Assembly: GCF_900591205.1 (NCBI RefSeq)
Contig: NZ_UUPU01000008.1
Coordinates: forward strand, 124,001-188,000
Length of the DNA: 64,000 bases
Direction of reading: 5' to 3'
Source: Pseudomonas viridiflava
Lineage (GTDB): Bacteria > Pseudomonadota > Gammaproteobacteria > Pseudomonadales > Pseudomonadaceae
This document shows positions 18,703 through 26,918 of the stretch, in pieces (within the stretch, counting starts at the first letter, position 1; every line of letters starts with the position of its first letter). The position numbers and the translations under genes were made by a program. The notes below the pieces were generated by a model. That model worked only from the letters and a program-made list of their open reading frames with translations. It did no database searches and was not told the origin of the DNA.

Positions 18703-19579
18703 AACGCTCGACCAGAAAATCAATCAGGCTGCGCACACGCGCTGACAGGTGCAACTGCTGTGGATACACCGCATACACATCTGCGCGGGTAGGGCTCTGG
18801 TCCTCCAGCACCAACCGCAAGCGGCCGCTGCGCACGTAACGGGCGATGTCCCATTCGGCGCGAAGGAGTATGCCATAACCTTCCAGCGCCCAGTTCAGAG
18901 CCACTTCGCCGTCGTTGCAGCCCAGGGCTCCACGCACTTTGATGTTTTGGGTGCGACCGCCGTTGGTGAAACTCCACACCCCATAGGGCGTTTCGTTCTG
19001 GCGCAGGAAGATGCAGTTGTGTTGCTGTAAATCCGCCAGCCGCTGGGGAACGCCATGCTTTTCCAGATACAAGGGCGAGGCGCATAACAGGCGACGATTG
19101 GAGGCGATCTTGCGCGCATGAAAGGCGGCGTCCGGCAGCGTACCGAAACGAATACCCAGGTCAAACCCATGGGTGGTCAGGTCGAGTGGGTGGTCGCTGA
19201 TTTCCAGCAGTATTTCCACCTCCGGGTACTGCGCGAAGAATGCGCCCAGCGCCGGGCCGATATAGCGACGCCCGAAGCCCAGCGAGGCATTGACCCGAAT
19301 CAGCCCTTTGGGGGTCGCCCGACTGCTGCCGATCAGCTGCTCAACCTCATCTATCTGGGTCAGGATGCGCGCGGCATGCGAGAAATACACTTCACCTTCC
19401 GAGGTCAGGCTCATCGAGCGCGTGGTGCGGTTGACCAGGCGTATGCCCAGGCGTGCCTCCAGCGCGGTCAGGCGTTTGCTCACCGCCGGCGGTGTCACGC
19501 CCAGTTCTCGCGCCGTCGCGGCGAGGCTGCCTTTGTTGGCCAACAAGTAGAAAAAAGACAAATCCAGGGTCTGGCTCAT
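18656..19579 (-). CDS. LysR-family regulator, DmlR-like
   Basis: A 307-residue LysR regulator, divergent from the malate/tartrate dehydrogenase gene. The N-terminal helix-turn-helix (YLLANKGSLAATARELGVTPPAVSKRLTALEARLG) precedes an effector domain starting near residue 92 (GLIRVNASLGFGRRYIGPAL). In E. coli DmlR activates dmlA in response to D-malate. The divergent layout and the operator-like repeats in the 134-base gap suggest the same wiring here, but the effector is inferred. Its 3' end overlaps the convergent LysR gene by 47 bases. Confidence 0.82.
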   Translation of the reverse strand: MSQTLDLSFFYLLANKGSLAATARELGVTPPAVSKRLTALEARLGIRLVNRTTRSMSLTSEGEVYFSHAARILTQIDEVEQLIGSSRATPKGLIRVNASLGFGRRYIGPALGAFFAQYPEVEILLEISDHPLDLTTHGFDLGIRFGTLPDAAFHARKIASNRRLLCASPLYLEKHGVPQRLADLQQHNCIFLRQNETPYGVWSFTNGGRTQNIKVRGALGCNDGEVALNWALEGYGILLRAEWDIARYVRSGRLRLVLEDQSPTRADVYAVYPQQLHLSARVRSLIDFLVERFKQIDHLDEAQAGLR

Positions 19580-19581
19580 TC

Positions 19582-19642
19582 GTAACTCACATTCATCTAT
19601 GTAGTGATTTTGAGTAACTCACGCTTATTTGTTCACTACATA
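19582..19642. promoter_or_regulatory. operator-like repeats between LysR gene and dehydrogenase
   Basis: The divergent gap contains a perfect 10-base inverted repeat, TATGTAGTGA at 19598-19607 and TCACTACATA at 19633-19642. The sequence GTAACTCAC occurs twice in direct orientation (19582-19590 and 19614-19622). TGAGT-A-ACTCA (19611-19621) is itself a small palindrome. Such nested repeats between a LysR gene and its target are typical of LysR binding sites; binding is inferred. Confidence 0.6.
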
Positions 19643-19713
19643 TACTCCGTTCACACCCTGCTTGAACACCCCGTTCAGCAGGCACAACAAGAACGTGATG
19701 AGAGTGGAGTTTA

Positions 19714-20772
19714 TTGATGAGCGCCTACAAAATTGCTGCAGTTCCGGGTGACGGTATCGGTGTTGAAGTGATCGCCGCCGGTGTCGAGGTGCTGCAAGCC
19801 TTGTCGAAAAAGTCCGGTTTCCAGCTGGATTTCAAACACTTCGATTGGAACTCGGACAACTACCTGAAAAACGGTTACTACATCCCGGAAGGTGGCCTGG
19901 AAGAACTGAAAACCTTCGACGCGATTTTCTTCGGCGCTGTCGGTGCACTCAACGTACCGGATCACATTTCGCTGTGGGGCCTGCGCCTGCCGATCTGCCA
20001 AGGCTTCGACCAGTACGCCAACGTACGCCCGGCTCGCGTGCTGCCTGGGGTCAAAAGCCCGCTGCTCAACGGTGATCAGATTGACTGGGTGGTGGTGCGT
20101 GAAAACTCCGAAGGCGAGTACTCCGGCAACGGCGGGCGCGTGCACCGGGGCCTGCCGGAAGAAGTCGCCACGGAAGTGTCGGTGTTCACCCGTGCCGGGG
20201 TCGAGCGTATCCACCGCTTCGCCTTCGAACTGGCGCAAAGCCGTCCACGCAAACACCTGACCATGGTCACCAAGTCCAATGCCCAGCGGCACGGCATGGT
20301 GTTGTGGGACGAGATCTTCTACGAAGTCGCCAAGGACTTCCCGGATGTGAAGATCGACAAGGAACTGGTCGACGCCGTGACCACGCGCATGGTGCTCAAA
20401 CCCTCGACGCTGGACGTGATCGTCGCGACCAATCTGCATGCCGACATCCTGTCTGATCTTGCCGCCGCACTGTCGGGCAGCCTGGGCATCGCGCCGACCG
20501 CCAACCTGAATCCGTCGCGTCAATTCCCTTCGATGTTCGAGCCGATCCACGGCTCGGCCTTCGACATCACCGGCAAGGGCGTGGCTAACCCGATTGCGAC
20601 CTTCTGGACTGCAGCGATGATGCTCGAGCACCTCGGTGAGCCGGCCGCGGCCAAGCAATTGATGTCGGCCATTGAAGCGGTCACTGAAAGTGGCCTGCAC
20701 ACACCGGATCTGGGCGGCAACGCCACCACCCGGCAGATCACCGACGCCGTGATCGCCCTGATCGACCGCTGA
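19714..20772 (+). CDS. dmlA: D-malate / tartrate dehydrogenase (decarboxylating)
   Basis: A 352-residue beta-decarboxylating dehydrogenase of the isocitrate/isopropylmalate family, using NAD and a divalent metal to oxidise D-malate (to pyruvate and CO2) or tartrate. The N-terminal PGDGIGVEVIAAGVEVL and the NSEGEYSGNGGRVH and NLNPSRQFPSMFEPIHGSA segments are characteristic of the TtuC/DmlA branch, not LeuB. Metal-binding aspartates lie in the ILSDLAAALSGSLG region. It diverges from a DmlR-like regulator and is followed by dctA, as expected for growth on C4-dicarboxylates. D-malate versus tartrate preference cannot be read from the sequence. Confidence 0.85.
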   Translation: MMSAYKIAAVPGDGIGVEVIAAGVEVLQALSKKSGFQLDFKHFDWNSDNYLKNGYYIPEGGLEELKTFDAIFFGAVGALNVPDHISLWGLRLPICQGFDQYANVRPARVLPGVKSPLLNGDQIDWVVVRENSEGEYSGNGGRVHRGLPEEVATEVSVFTRAGVERIHRFAFELAQSRPRKHLTMVTKSNAQRHGMVLWDEIFYEVAKDFPDVKIDKELVDAVTTRMVLKPSTLDVIVATNLHADILSDLAAALSGSLGIAPTANLNPSRQFPSMFEPIHGSAFDITGKGVANPIATFWTAAMMLEHLGEPAAAKQLMSAIEAVTESGLHTPDLGGNATTRQITDAVIALIDR

Positions 20773-20793
20773 TATTTTCCACTGCGGCACAAC

Positions 20794-20827
20794 GCCAGGG
20801 GGCAGGCCAGCGGCCTGACCCCTTGGC
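20794..20827 (+). terminator. intercistronic hairpin between dmlA and dctA
   Basis: An imperfect G+C-rich inverted repeat, arms about 20794-20808 and 20812-20827 with one mismatch and one bulge, lies in the 90-base gap before dctA. No run of T follows, so it may attenuate transcription or protect the upstream message and need not end transcription. Confidence 0.45.
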
Positions 20828-20862
20828 ATTTCCTGACAACAATAAAAAATCAGGGCCCTGTC

Positions 20863-22191
20863 ATGAAAAGAATATTTGGCAAACTCTACGTACAAGTGCT
20901 CATCGCGGTGATTCTCGGCGCCATCGTCGGGGTGCTCGTGCCTGACACCGGTGCTGCGCTAAAGCCCCTGGGTGACGCGTTCATCAAACTGATCAAAATG
21001 CTCCTGGCACCGGTGATTTTCCTGACGGTGGTCACGGGTATCGCCAAGATGGAGAACATGAAAGAGCTTGGGCGCGTCGGGTTTCGTGCGCTGATCTACT
21101 TCGAAGTGGTGTCCACCCTGGCCCTGGTGGTCGGGCTGGTGGTGGTTGATGTGTTCAAGCCCGGCGTCGGCATGAACATCGACGTCGCCACGCTCGATAC
21201 TTCAAGCCTGGCCACCTATACCTCGGCGGTCAAACACGCATCGTTCATGGATTTCGTCATGAACATCATCCCCGACACCATCATTGACGCTTTCGCCAAG
21301 GGCAATGTGCTGCAGATCCTGCTGTTTTCCATCCTGCTCGGCGTCGCGCTGGCATATGTGGGGCCACGCGGGAAAGTCTTCGTCGACACGCTGGATAGCC
21401 TGATGCAGGGCATGTTCCGCATCGTCAATATGGTCATGCGCCTGGCGCCTATCGGTGCATTCGGCGCCATTGCCTTCACCATCGGCAAGTACGGCTTCGG
21501 CTCGTTGTTCTCGCTCGGCAAACTGATGGCCTGTGTGTACCTGACCTGTGCCCTGTTCGTGATTTTTGTACTGGGCCCGATTTGCCGCTACAGCGGTTTC
21601 AGCCTGTGGAAGTTCCTCAAGTTCATCAAGGAAGAACTGTTCACCGTGCTCGGCACCAGCTCTTCGGAGTCGGTGCTGCCGCAGATGATTTCCAAGATGG
21701 AAAAGGCCGGTGTGTCCAAGCCTGTAGCCGGCATGATCATCCCCTCGGGTTTGACCTTCAACCCCGACGGCCAGGCGATTTACTACACCATCGCAGCGAT
21801 CTTTATCGCGCAGGCCACCAACACACCCTTGACCCTGACGGATCAGTTAATTGTGCTGGCGGTGTTGATGTTCACCTCCAAAGGCTCGGCCGGTGTCACG
21901 GGCTCGGGGTTCATCATCCTGGCGGCGACGTTATCGTCCCTCGGCACCATTCCCGTGGCCGGTATGGTGCTGCTGTTGGGCGTCGATCGCTTCATGTCCG
22001 AAGCACGCGCAATTACCAATACCATCGGCAATGGCGTCGGCACCATGGCCATCGCCAAATGGGTCGGGGCGCTGGACAGCGTGAAGATGCACAAAGCCCT
22101 GAATGGTGAACCCGAAGACAATCCGTCCGAGACCGCTCAGGCAGGTCGCGCCGCGGTCGCTATCAGCCCGTTGAGCGCCACGAGGGCGTAG
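20863..22191 (+). CDS. dctA: C4-dicarboxylate:cation symporter
   Basis: A 442-residue inner-membrane transporter of the dicarboxylate/amino acid:cation symporter family, taking up malate, succinate and fumarate. The start ([40 protein letters not shown]) is typical of DctA. The reentrant-loop and substrate motifs are visible as [13 protein letters not shown] and, later, LFTFNPDG-type [24 protein letters not shown] and [21 protein letters not shown]. Pseudomonads may have several DctA copies; this one sits with dmlA and probably supplies its substrate. A long hairpin follows the stop. Confidence 0.95.
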   Translation: MKRIFGKLYVQVLIAVILGAIVGVLVPDTGAALKPLGDAFIKLIKMLLAPVIFLTVVTGIAKMENMKELGRVGFRALIYFEVVSTLALVVGLVVVDVFKPGVGMNIDVATLDTSSLATYTSAVKHASFMDFVMNIIPDTIIDAFAKGNVLQILLFSILLGVALAYVGPRGKVFVDTLDSLMQGMFRIVNMVMRLAPIGAFGAIAFTIGKYGFGSLFSLGKLMACVYLTCALFVIFVLGPICRYSGFSLWKFLKFIKEELFTVLGTSSSESVLPQMISKMEKAGVSKPVAGMIIPSGLTFNPDGQAIYYTIAAIFIAQATNTPLTLTDQLIVLAVLMFTSKGSAGVTGSGFIILAATLSSLGTIPVAGMVLLLGVDRFMSEARAITNTIGNGVGTMAIAKWVGALDSVKMHKALNGEPEDNPSETAQAGRAAVAISPLSATRA

Positions 22192-22202
22192 ACGCGATCA
22201 GT

Positions 22203-22236
22203 CGGGATACGTGACTGCTGCCGTCCACGTATCCCG
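22203..22236 (+). terminator. hairpin after dctA, possible terminator
   Basis: A perfect 11-base inverted repeat, CGGGATACGTG (22203-22213) and CACGTATCCCG (22226-22236), with a 12-base loop follows the dctA stop by 11 bases. It lacks a strong T run, so termination is likely but not certain. Confidence 0.6.
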
Positions 22237-22346
22237 CTCAAGGGGGCATGCCTGTCAAATCCGGGCGGTGAAATAGCGCGCAAGCCGCCACCTGAGGCTA
22301 TACCTAGAGCTCAGTGTTCCTTCGATGACAGACAAGGAGTTCGACG

Positions 22347-23015
22347 ATGAAACCAGGACTAATGATCGGCACGGTGTGCATCGCCTTGATCGGGGTGGTG
22401 GGGTGTTCCAGCAACGTTACACAGCCGGACGAGTATTCCGGGTTTCTCTCCGACTACAGCCAGCTGAAGGAAGCCAAGTCACCCTCAGGCGCAGAAGTCA
22501 TGCGTTGGGTGGACCCCAACCTGAACCTGAGCCGCTATAGCGCGGTGTACATCGAGCCCACCCAGTTCTACCCCAAACCGCAAGGCACCAGCAAGATTCC
22601 CGAAAGCACCTTGCAAGGCATCAACACCTACTACAACCAGGCGCTCAAGCGTGAACTGGAAAAGTCCCTGCCACTGGCCAACGCGCCCGGCCCTGGCGTG
22701 ATCGTGGTGCGGGCGGCGATCACGGCGGTCAGCAGCAAGACCGAAAGCCTCAAGCCGTATGAGTACATTCCTGTCGCCTTGGTGGCCGCAGCGGTCAGCA
22801 CCGGCACCGGGATTCGTGACCAGGAAACCACCCTGGGCACCGAAGCCCAATTCCTCGATGGCGCCAGTGGCAAGGTGATCGCCCAGGTCGTGCGCAAAGG
22901 CACGGGCAAGCCGTTGTCCAACGACTCTCAAGTGATGAAAGCCGATGACGTAAAAAGCGTGATCGACGGTTGGGCGTCGGACCTGCACCAGTCGTACCTG
23001 AAGCTCAAACGCTGA
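22347..23015 (+). CDS. DUF3313-family lipoprotein
   Basis: A 222-residue predicted lipoprotein. The signal ends in a lipobox (ALIGVVGC, cysteine 20), followed by SSNVTQPDEYSGFLSDYSQLKE, a start I recognise from DUF3313 proteins. The family has no settled function and is common in proteobacteria. AAGGAG lies eight bases before the ATG. It is a single-gene unit: dctA ends 150 bases upstream with a hairpin, and a six-base-pair G+C hairpin (23027-23044) follows the stop. Residue 2 after the lipidated cysteine is serine, which favours outer-membrane sorting. Confidence 0.8.
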   Translation: MKPGLMIGTVCIALIGVVGCSSNVTQPDEYSGFLSDYSQLKEAKSPSGAEVMRWVDPNLNLSRYSAVYIEPTQFYPKPQGTSKIPESTLQGINTYYNQALKRELEKSLPLANAPGPGVIVVRAAITAVSSKTESLKPYEYIPVALVAAAVSTGTGIRDQETTLGTEAQFLDGASGKVIAQVVRKGTGKPLSNDSQVMKADDVKSVIDGWASDLHQSYLKLKR

Positions 23016-23026
23016 TGTGCCGCGCC

Positions 23027-23044
23027 CGGGGTTTGCGCCCCGGA
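23027..23044 (+). terminator. short G+C hairpin after the DUF3313 gene
   Basis: CCGGGG (23027-23032) and CCCCGG (23039-23044) flank a six-base loop twelve bases after the stop. There is no T tract, so this is at best a weak intrinsic terminator. Confidence 0.4.
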
Positions 23045-23181
23045 CCGGATAAGCCCGCGACTACTTCATGTAGGGCACGCCGTTTGAACCCAGCAGTTAG
23101 ATCCAGACTCGCTAGGGCCTCGAAAGAATCAGTTGGTTTGTGCGGGGGCAGGGCACATGTTCAGGCCGATAAAGCGTGCCT

Positions 23182-24069
23182 CTATTTTGCTTGCGGCTCG
23201 CCCATCAGCGGCAGTCTGGTCAGCATGTTTTTGAGTGCCAAGGTGTCCCACGGCAGGTGTTCGGCAATGCCGATTCCAACCACATCGACGACTTTGGCCA
23301 CATCACCGAGCAGGCGAATCACCTGTTCCATGGTCATTTTTCCTTGAGCGACACCGTCCCACGTGCTGGCCGGAACGTCAGGGTTGGCGAACAACAATGA
23401 ACGAAACAACGTCGGGTCCAGCACGTCGAGGTCGAAGTGGATCGCCAGATGCTTGGCCCCTGTCGATTTCAGCCACTGCAAGACAGGTGCGCTGGAGTGC
23501 GCCAGTTCGTCAGGGCTCGCGCTTTGCAGCCCCAGCCTGGCAATCATGGCTGTTTCAACGTGCATCGTTGGTTGCAGGCCCGCATACATCACATTGGCGG
23601 GTTTGACCGGGCGCTTAACCGCTTTGAGAAAGTCAGCGTCGCCTTCGCCCAGCAGGTTTCCCAGCACCATCGCGTGGGCATGCTGAAAGTCTTTGGGCGT
23701 CAGAATATCCGGGTGAGCATCAACCCAGAGAATGGCCAAATCTCCCTCGTAGCGTTCGTTGAGGTAAGCAAAGGGCGCCAGATCCACCAGGCAGTCGCCG
23801 CCCAGAACAACGAGGCGATCCGGTAGGTGCTTGTCGATCAGCACACGCGCATCGTGCAGCTGGCGCAGCAACGCGCTGCGGCCGACGATGCCGTCTTCCA
23901 GCACAAGTGTTGAGCCGTCCGGGAGGCTGACGGGCACCTCTTCGACCGGGCCGCTGTGTTCAGGCGCCAGCCACGACAGCAGTTGGGCCCCAAATTGATA
24001 GGACGGGTTGTTGCCACCTTGCCATTGCGGGAAGAGCAAGCGCAGGGTCTTGCCATTGGCGTCGGGCAT
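23182..24069 (-). CDS. arginase/agmatinase-fold protein with an altered metal site
   Basis: A 295-residue member of the ureohydrolase superfamily. The metal motifs are recognisable: GGDC at 90-93 where arginase has GGDH, VDAHPD at 116-121, and HFDLDVLDP near 219-227 for the second aspartate pair. The cysteine in place of the first metal histidine means the metal centre may differ. The natural substrate (arginine, agmatine, guanidino acids or something else) cannot be told. GGAGAAG precedes the ATG. A LysR regulator is divergent with 154 bases between, so it probably controls this gene. Confidence 0.8.
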   Translation of the reverse strand: MPDANGKTLRLLFPQWQGGNNPSYQFGAQLLSWLAPEHSGPVEEVPVSLPDGSTLVLEDGIVGRSALLRQLHDARVLIDKHLPDRLVVLGGDCLVDLAPFAYLNERYEGDLAILWVDAHPDILTPKDFQHAHAMVLGNLLGEGDADFLKAVKRPVKPANVMYAGLQPTMHVETAMIARLGLQSASPDELAHSSAPVLQWLKSTGAKHLAIHFDLDVLDPTLFRSLLFANPDVPASTWDGVAQGKMTMEQVIRLLGDVAKVVDVVGIGIAEHLPWDTLALKNMLTRLPLMGEPQAK

Positions 24070-24223
24070 TCGAACTTCTCCGGTTCAGGAATAAACGTAA
24101 TCAGCCGCGCCGGACTTTGTTCAAAATCGAAGCTGGCCGGTATCGCAGGGGCGTTACCGTATTCGTTTATCTGGCGAAGATATATCGGGCTATAGTTGAC
24201 GCTTTGTTGCACAGAGCGCGCAT

Positions 24224-25105
24224 ATGGACCGATTAACAGCGGCAAAAGTGTTTCTTGAGACGGTGGCCAGGGGCAGCATTTCGGCGGCGGCCGCGCACCT
24301 GGATATGTCCAGGGCGATGGCCACGCGCTACATCGGCGTGATGGAGGAATGGGCCGACATCCGCTTGCTGCACAGGACCACGCGCAAACTCAGCCTCACG
24401 GCAGCGGGCGAGCAACTGCTACCGATTTGCAAAGAACTCGTAGCGCTGTCGGCAGACGTCAAGGTGCTGGGGGCGCAAGCCGAGAGTGCGCCCAAGGGAT
24501 TGCTCAGGGTCACTGCGCCGTCGATCTTTGCCGAATACTGCCTGACGGACCTGCTGATGGAGTTTCTTCAGCTATATCCGGCCGTCACCATCGACTTGCA
24601 GATTGCGGATGGCATGACCAACCTTGCGCAAGAGGGGATTGACCTGGCGATCCGGGTGACTGACAACCTCGATCCGAGTGTTATCGCGAAGCAGCTCGGC
24701 GAAGTGGACTCGTTCATCTGCGCGAGCCCTGCCTATCTCAAGCGCCATGGCATGCCTGGGGACGTGCGAGACCTGGCCGTCCACAATTGCCTGACCTACG
24801 CGTATTACGGACGCAGCCTCTGGCATTTCATCGTCGACGGTGAAAACGTCAGCGTGCCTGTCACCGGCAGCTTCAGCACTAACGAAGCGTCGATCATCGT
24901 GCGCGCTGCATTGAGCGGAACAGGCGTTTCGATGCTGCCGCATTTCGCCGCCGCGCAGGCCATCAAGGACGGGCGTCTGGTTCGACTGTTTGCTGAGCAT
25001 CGCATCAAACCCATAGGCATCCATGCCGTTTACCTGTCACGCCAGCGAATGCCGAACGCCCTCAAGGTGTTGATAGACTTTCTGTCAACGCGTCTTGCCG
25101 ATTGA
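24224..25105 (+). CDS. LysR-family transcriptional regulator
   Basis: A 293-residue LysR regulator with the N-terminal helix-turn-helix (TAAKVFLETVARGSISAAAAHLDMSRAMATRYIGVMEEW) and an effector domain from about residue 90 (GLLRVTAPSIFAEYCLTDLLMEF). It is divergent from the arginase-fold gene, the probable target. The last 44 bases overlap the decayed HxlR gene on the opposite strand. The effector is unknown. Confidence 0.85.
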   Translation: MDRLTAAKVFLETVARGSISAAAAHLDMSRAMATRYIGVMEEWADIRLLHRTTRKLSLTAAGEQLLPICKELVALSADVKVLGAQAESAPKGLLRVTAPSIFAEYCLTDLLMEFLQLYPAVTIDLQIADGMTNLAQEGIDLAIRVTDNLDPSVIAKQLGEVDSFICASPAYLKRHGMPGDVRDLAVHNCLTYAYYGRSLWHFIVDGENVSVPVTGSFSTNEASIIVRAALSGTGVSMLPHFAAAQAIKDGRLVRLFAEHRIKPIGIHAVYLSRQRMPNALKVLIDFLSTRLAD

Positions 25106-25265
25106 GGGCGGCAATGTTCATCAAGAAGCCGGCGAGCTTCGCTAGCGCAGGTTTGAGTGAGTGGCCGAGGGCCGTCAGCGCGTAATCAACGCGACGGTTC
25201 GTTGCAGTGCGTTAAAGCGCATCGGGCCCGCCGATAAAATCCCCGCGACCATGCAGCAGAACGAA
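25062..25265 (-). pseudogene. remnant of an HxlR-family regulator
   Basis: Read on the minus strand, 25200-25062 encodes NRRVDYALTALGHSLKPAL and continues to a stop at 25062-25064. This matches the C-terminal RVEYSLTxLGxSL signature of HxlR winged-helix regulators. Just upstream, another frame gives GGPDALRFNALQRT, resembling the central GPxRFNELxR segment of the same family. The connecting 30 or so residues are missing, so an internal deletion plus a frame change has destroyed the gene. It abuts and overlaps the LysR 3' end. Confidence 0.6.
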
Positions 25266-25466
25266 GACGCTTACGCTCATCTGGTCAAGCAGTATGAGTA
25301 CTGCAAGGCGCGCAAGCTGACCGAGCTGTTTTACCGATTGGGTGAGCGTTTGATCAGTGATCGGCTGTTTGAGGATTTCGCCGGCGAGTTGGAGCTCAGA
25401 CCAGCCTTCAGGAAGGAAAGTATGCGCCCACATAAATTGGCTACTCACAAAGCAAAATCGACGTGA
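25251..25466 (+). CDS. possible small hypothetical protein
   Basis: A 71-residue frame beginning MQQNEDAYAHLVKQYEYC, rich in charged residues, with an ATG at 25251. There is no clear ribosome site and no family that I recognise. It overlaps the decayed HxlR remnant on the other strand, so it may be a chance frame in degenerate DNA. I list it because its composition looks protein-like. Confidence 0.25.
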   Translation: MQQNEDAYAHLVKQYEYCKARKLTELFYRLGERLISDRLFEDFAGELELRPAFRKESMRPHKLATHKAKST

Positions 25467-25550
25467 CGGGGCCACTGAGCCGGGAGTCAATGGCTATAAT
25501 TATCTGGCCACTGCCGGTTGGACCTGACCGTTTAACCCGTTAATCTTGTT

Positions 25551-26912
25551 TTGCATGTTATTGAACCTCAACAACGGGAATCCGCTCGGGTGATCAAACC
25601 GATATTGCTGGTACGTCGTCGCTTTGCCTCTATCCGATGGCGTACTCGGGTGACACTCTGGGTCGCTGCTACCCTCGCAGGGTTGCTGGTTGTGATGTTC
25701 GCCCGGTTGGCTGACCTGGCGCTGATGCAGTTCGCCCAACAGACCGCCGCCCGGCCGTGGCTGCCGTTTATCTATACGCCGCTGATCGGCATGTTTGTGG
25801 TGTGGATGACCTCGCGTTTTTTTACAGGGGCTCAAGGTAGCGGTATTCCCCAGGTGATCGCGGCTACGCGGTTGGCCCACCAAGGCAAGCCCGTGAATAA
25901 GTTGGTATCGTTGCGTCTGGCCCTCGCCAAGATAGGGCTCGGCACTTTGGCCCTGACCGGTGGTTTTTCAGCGGGGCGTGAAGGGCCCTCGGTGCAAGTC
26001 GCCGCCTCAATCATGCATTTCTTTCACCGTTACCTGCCCAACGCACGCATCATTCGCCCTGAAGATCTCATCCTGGCCGGTGGTGCAGCGGGTATTGCTG
26101 CTGCCTTCAACACGCCCTTGGCCGGTGTGGCCTTTGCGGTGGAGGAGCTGGGGCGCAAGTTGGAAACCCGCACCAGCGGGGTGTTGCTCAGCACGATCAT
26201 CTTGTCGGGTATGGTCGCGATTGCCTTGCAGGGCAACTACAACTATTTCGGGCACTTCGACGTACAAGAGGCCAATCTCGATATCGTTCTTCCGATACTG
26301 GCGATTGGTATTGGCTGTGGTGTCTTGGGGGGATTGTTCAGTCGGATGCTCCTGTGGCCACAGCGGTATCGCAGTTTTGTCGTCTGGGAATGGCGCCGCC
26401 TGCATCCAGTCTGGTTTGCAGGTGGCTGCGGCATGATCGTGGCGATTCTCGGTTGGCTCAGCGGTGGGATGTCCTTTGGCAGCGGTTACGGGATCACCTC
26501 GCATATCATCGTGTCCGATGTTGGTTTGCCGTGGCACGCGCCGATTACGCGTTTTCTTGCGACCGTCGTGACTTATTTTTCCGGCATACCGGGCGGTATT
26601 TTTGCCCCCTCTTTGGCGGTAGGCGCCGCTGTCGGGGCCAATGTCGCTGAATACTTCGCCTTGGCGGCACAGCCCATCATCGCACTGTGCATGGTGGGGT
26701 TTCTGGCAGCAGTCACGCAGTCGCCGATCACCTCTGCAATCATCGTGATGGAGATGATCGACAGCCATGGCATGGTCATCAGTCTGATGGCTGTTGCACT
26801 GATTGCCAAAGCAGTCAGTGCCAGGATGGGGCCCGAGCTCTATCAGCAGTTGGCGCGTGGCTTCCTGCAATCGGACGGCAGTGGCGTCGCCGCGCAAAAA
26901 GCCAACACGTAG
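25551..26912 (+). CDS. ClC-family chloride channel or Cl-/H+ antiporter
   Basis: An inner-membrane ClC protein of up to 453 residues with about ten hydrophobic segments. The three anion-filter motifs are intact: GSGIPQ near residue 97, GREGPSVQ near 142, and GIFAPSLAVGAAVG near 355. The gating glutamate (E144) is present. The start is uncertain: the frame opens at a TTG (25551) and a GTG at 25590 is an alternative, neither with a strong ribosome site. The C-terminus lacks CBS domains. It converges on the DUF2254 gene, with six bases between stops. Whether it is a channel or exchanger needs the second glutamate to be aligned. Confidence 0.9.
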   Translation: MHVIEPQQRESARVIKPILLVRRRFASIRWRTRVTLWVAATLAGLLVVMFARLADLALMQFAQQTAARPWLPFIYTPLIGMFVVWMTSRFFTGAQGSGIPQVIAATRLAHQGKPVNKLVSLRLALAKIGLGTLALTGGFSAGREGPSVQVAASIMHFFHRYLPNARIIRPEDLILAGGAAGIAAAFNTPLAGVAFAVEELGRKLETRTSGVLLSTIILSGMVAIALQGNYNYFGHFDVQEANLDIVLPILAIGIGCGVLGGLFSRMLLWPQRYRSFVVWEWRRLHPVWFAGGCGMIVAILGWLSGGMSFGSGYGITSHIIVSDVGLPWHAPITRFLATVVTYFSGIPGGIFAPSLAVGAAVGANVAEYFALAAQPIIALCMVGFLAAVTQSPITSAIIVMEMIDSHGMVISLMAVALIAKAVSARMGPELYQQLARGFLQSDGSGVAAQKANT

Positions 26913-26918
26913 AGTGGG

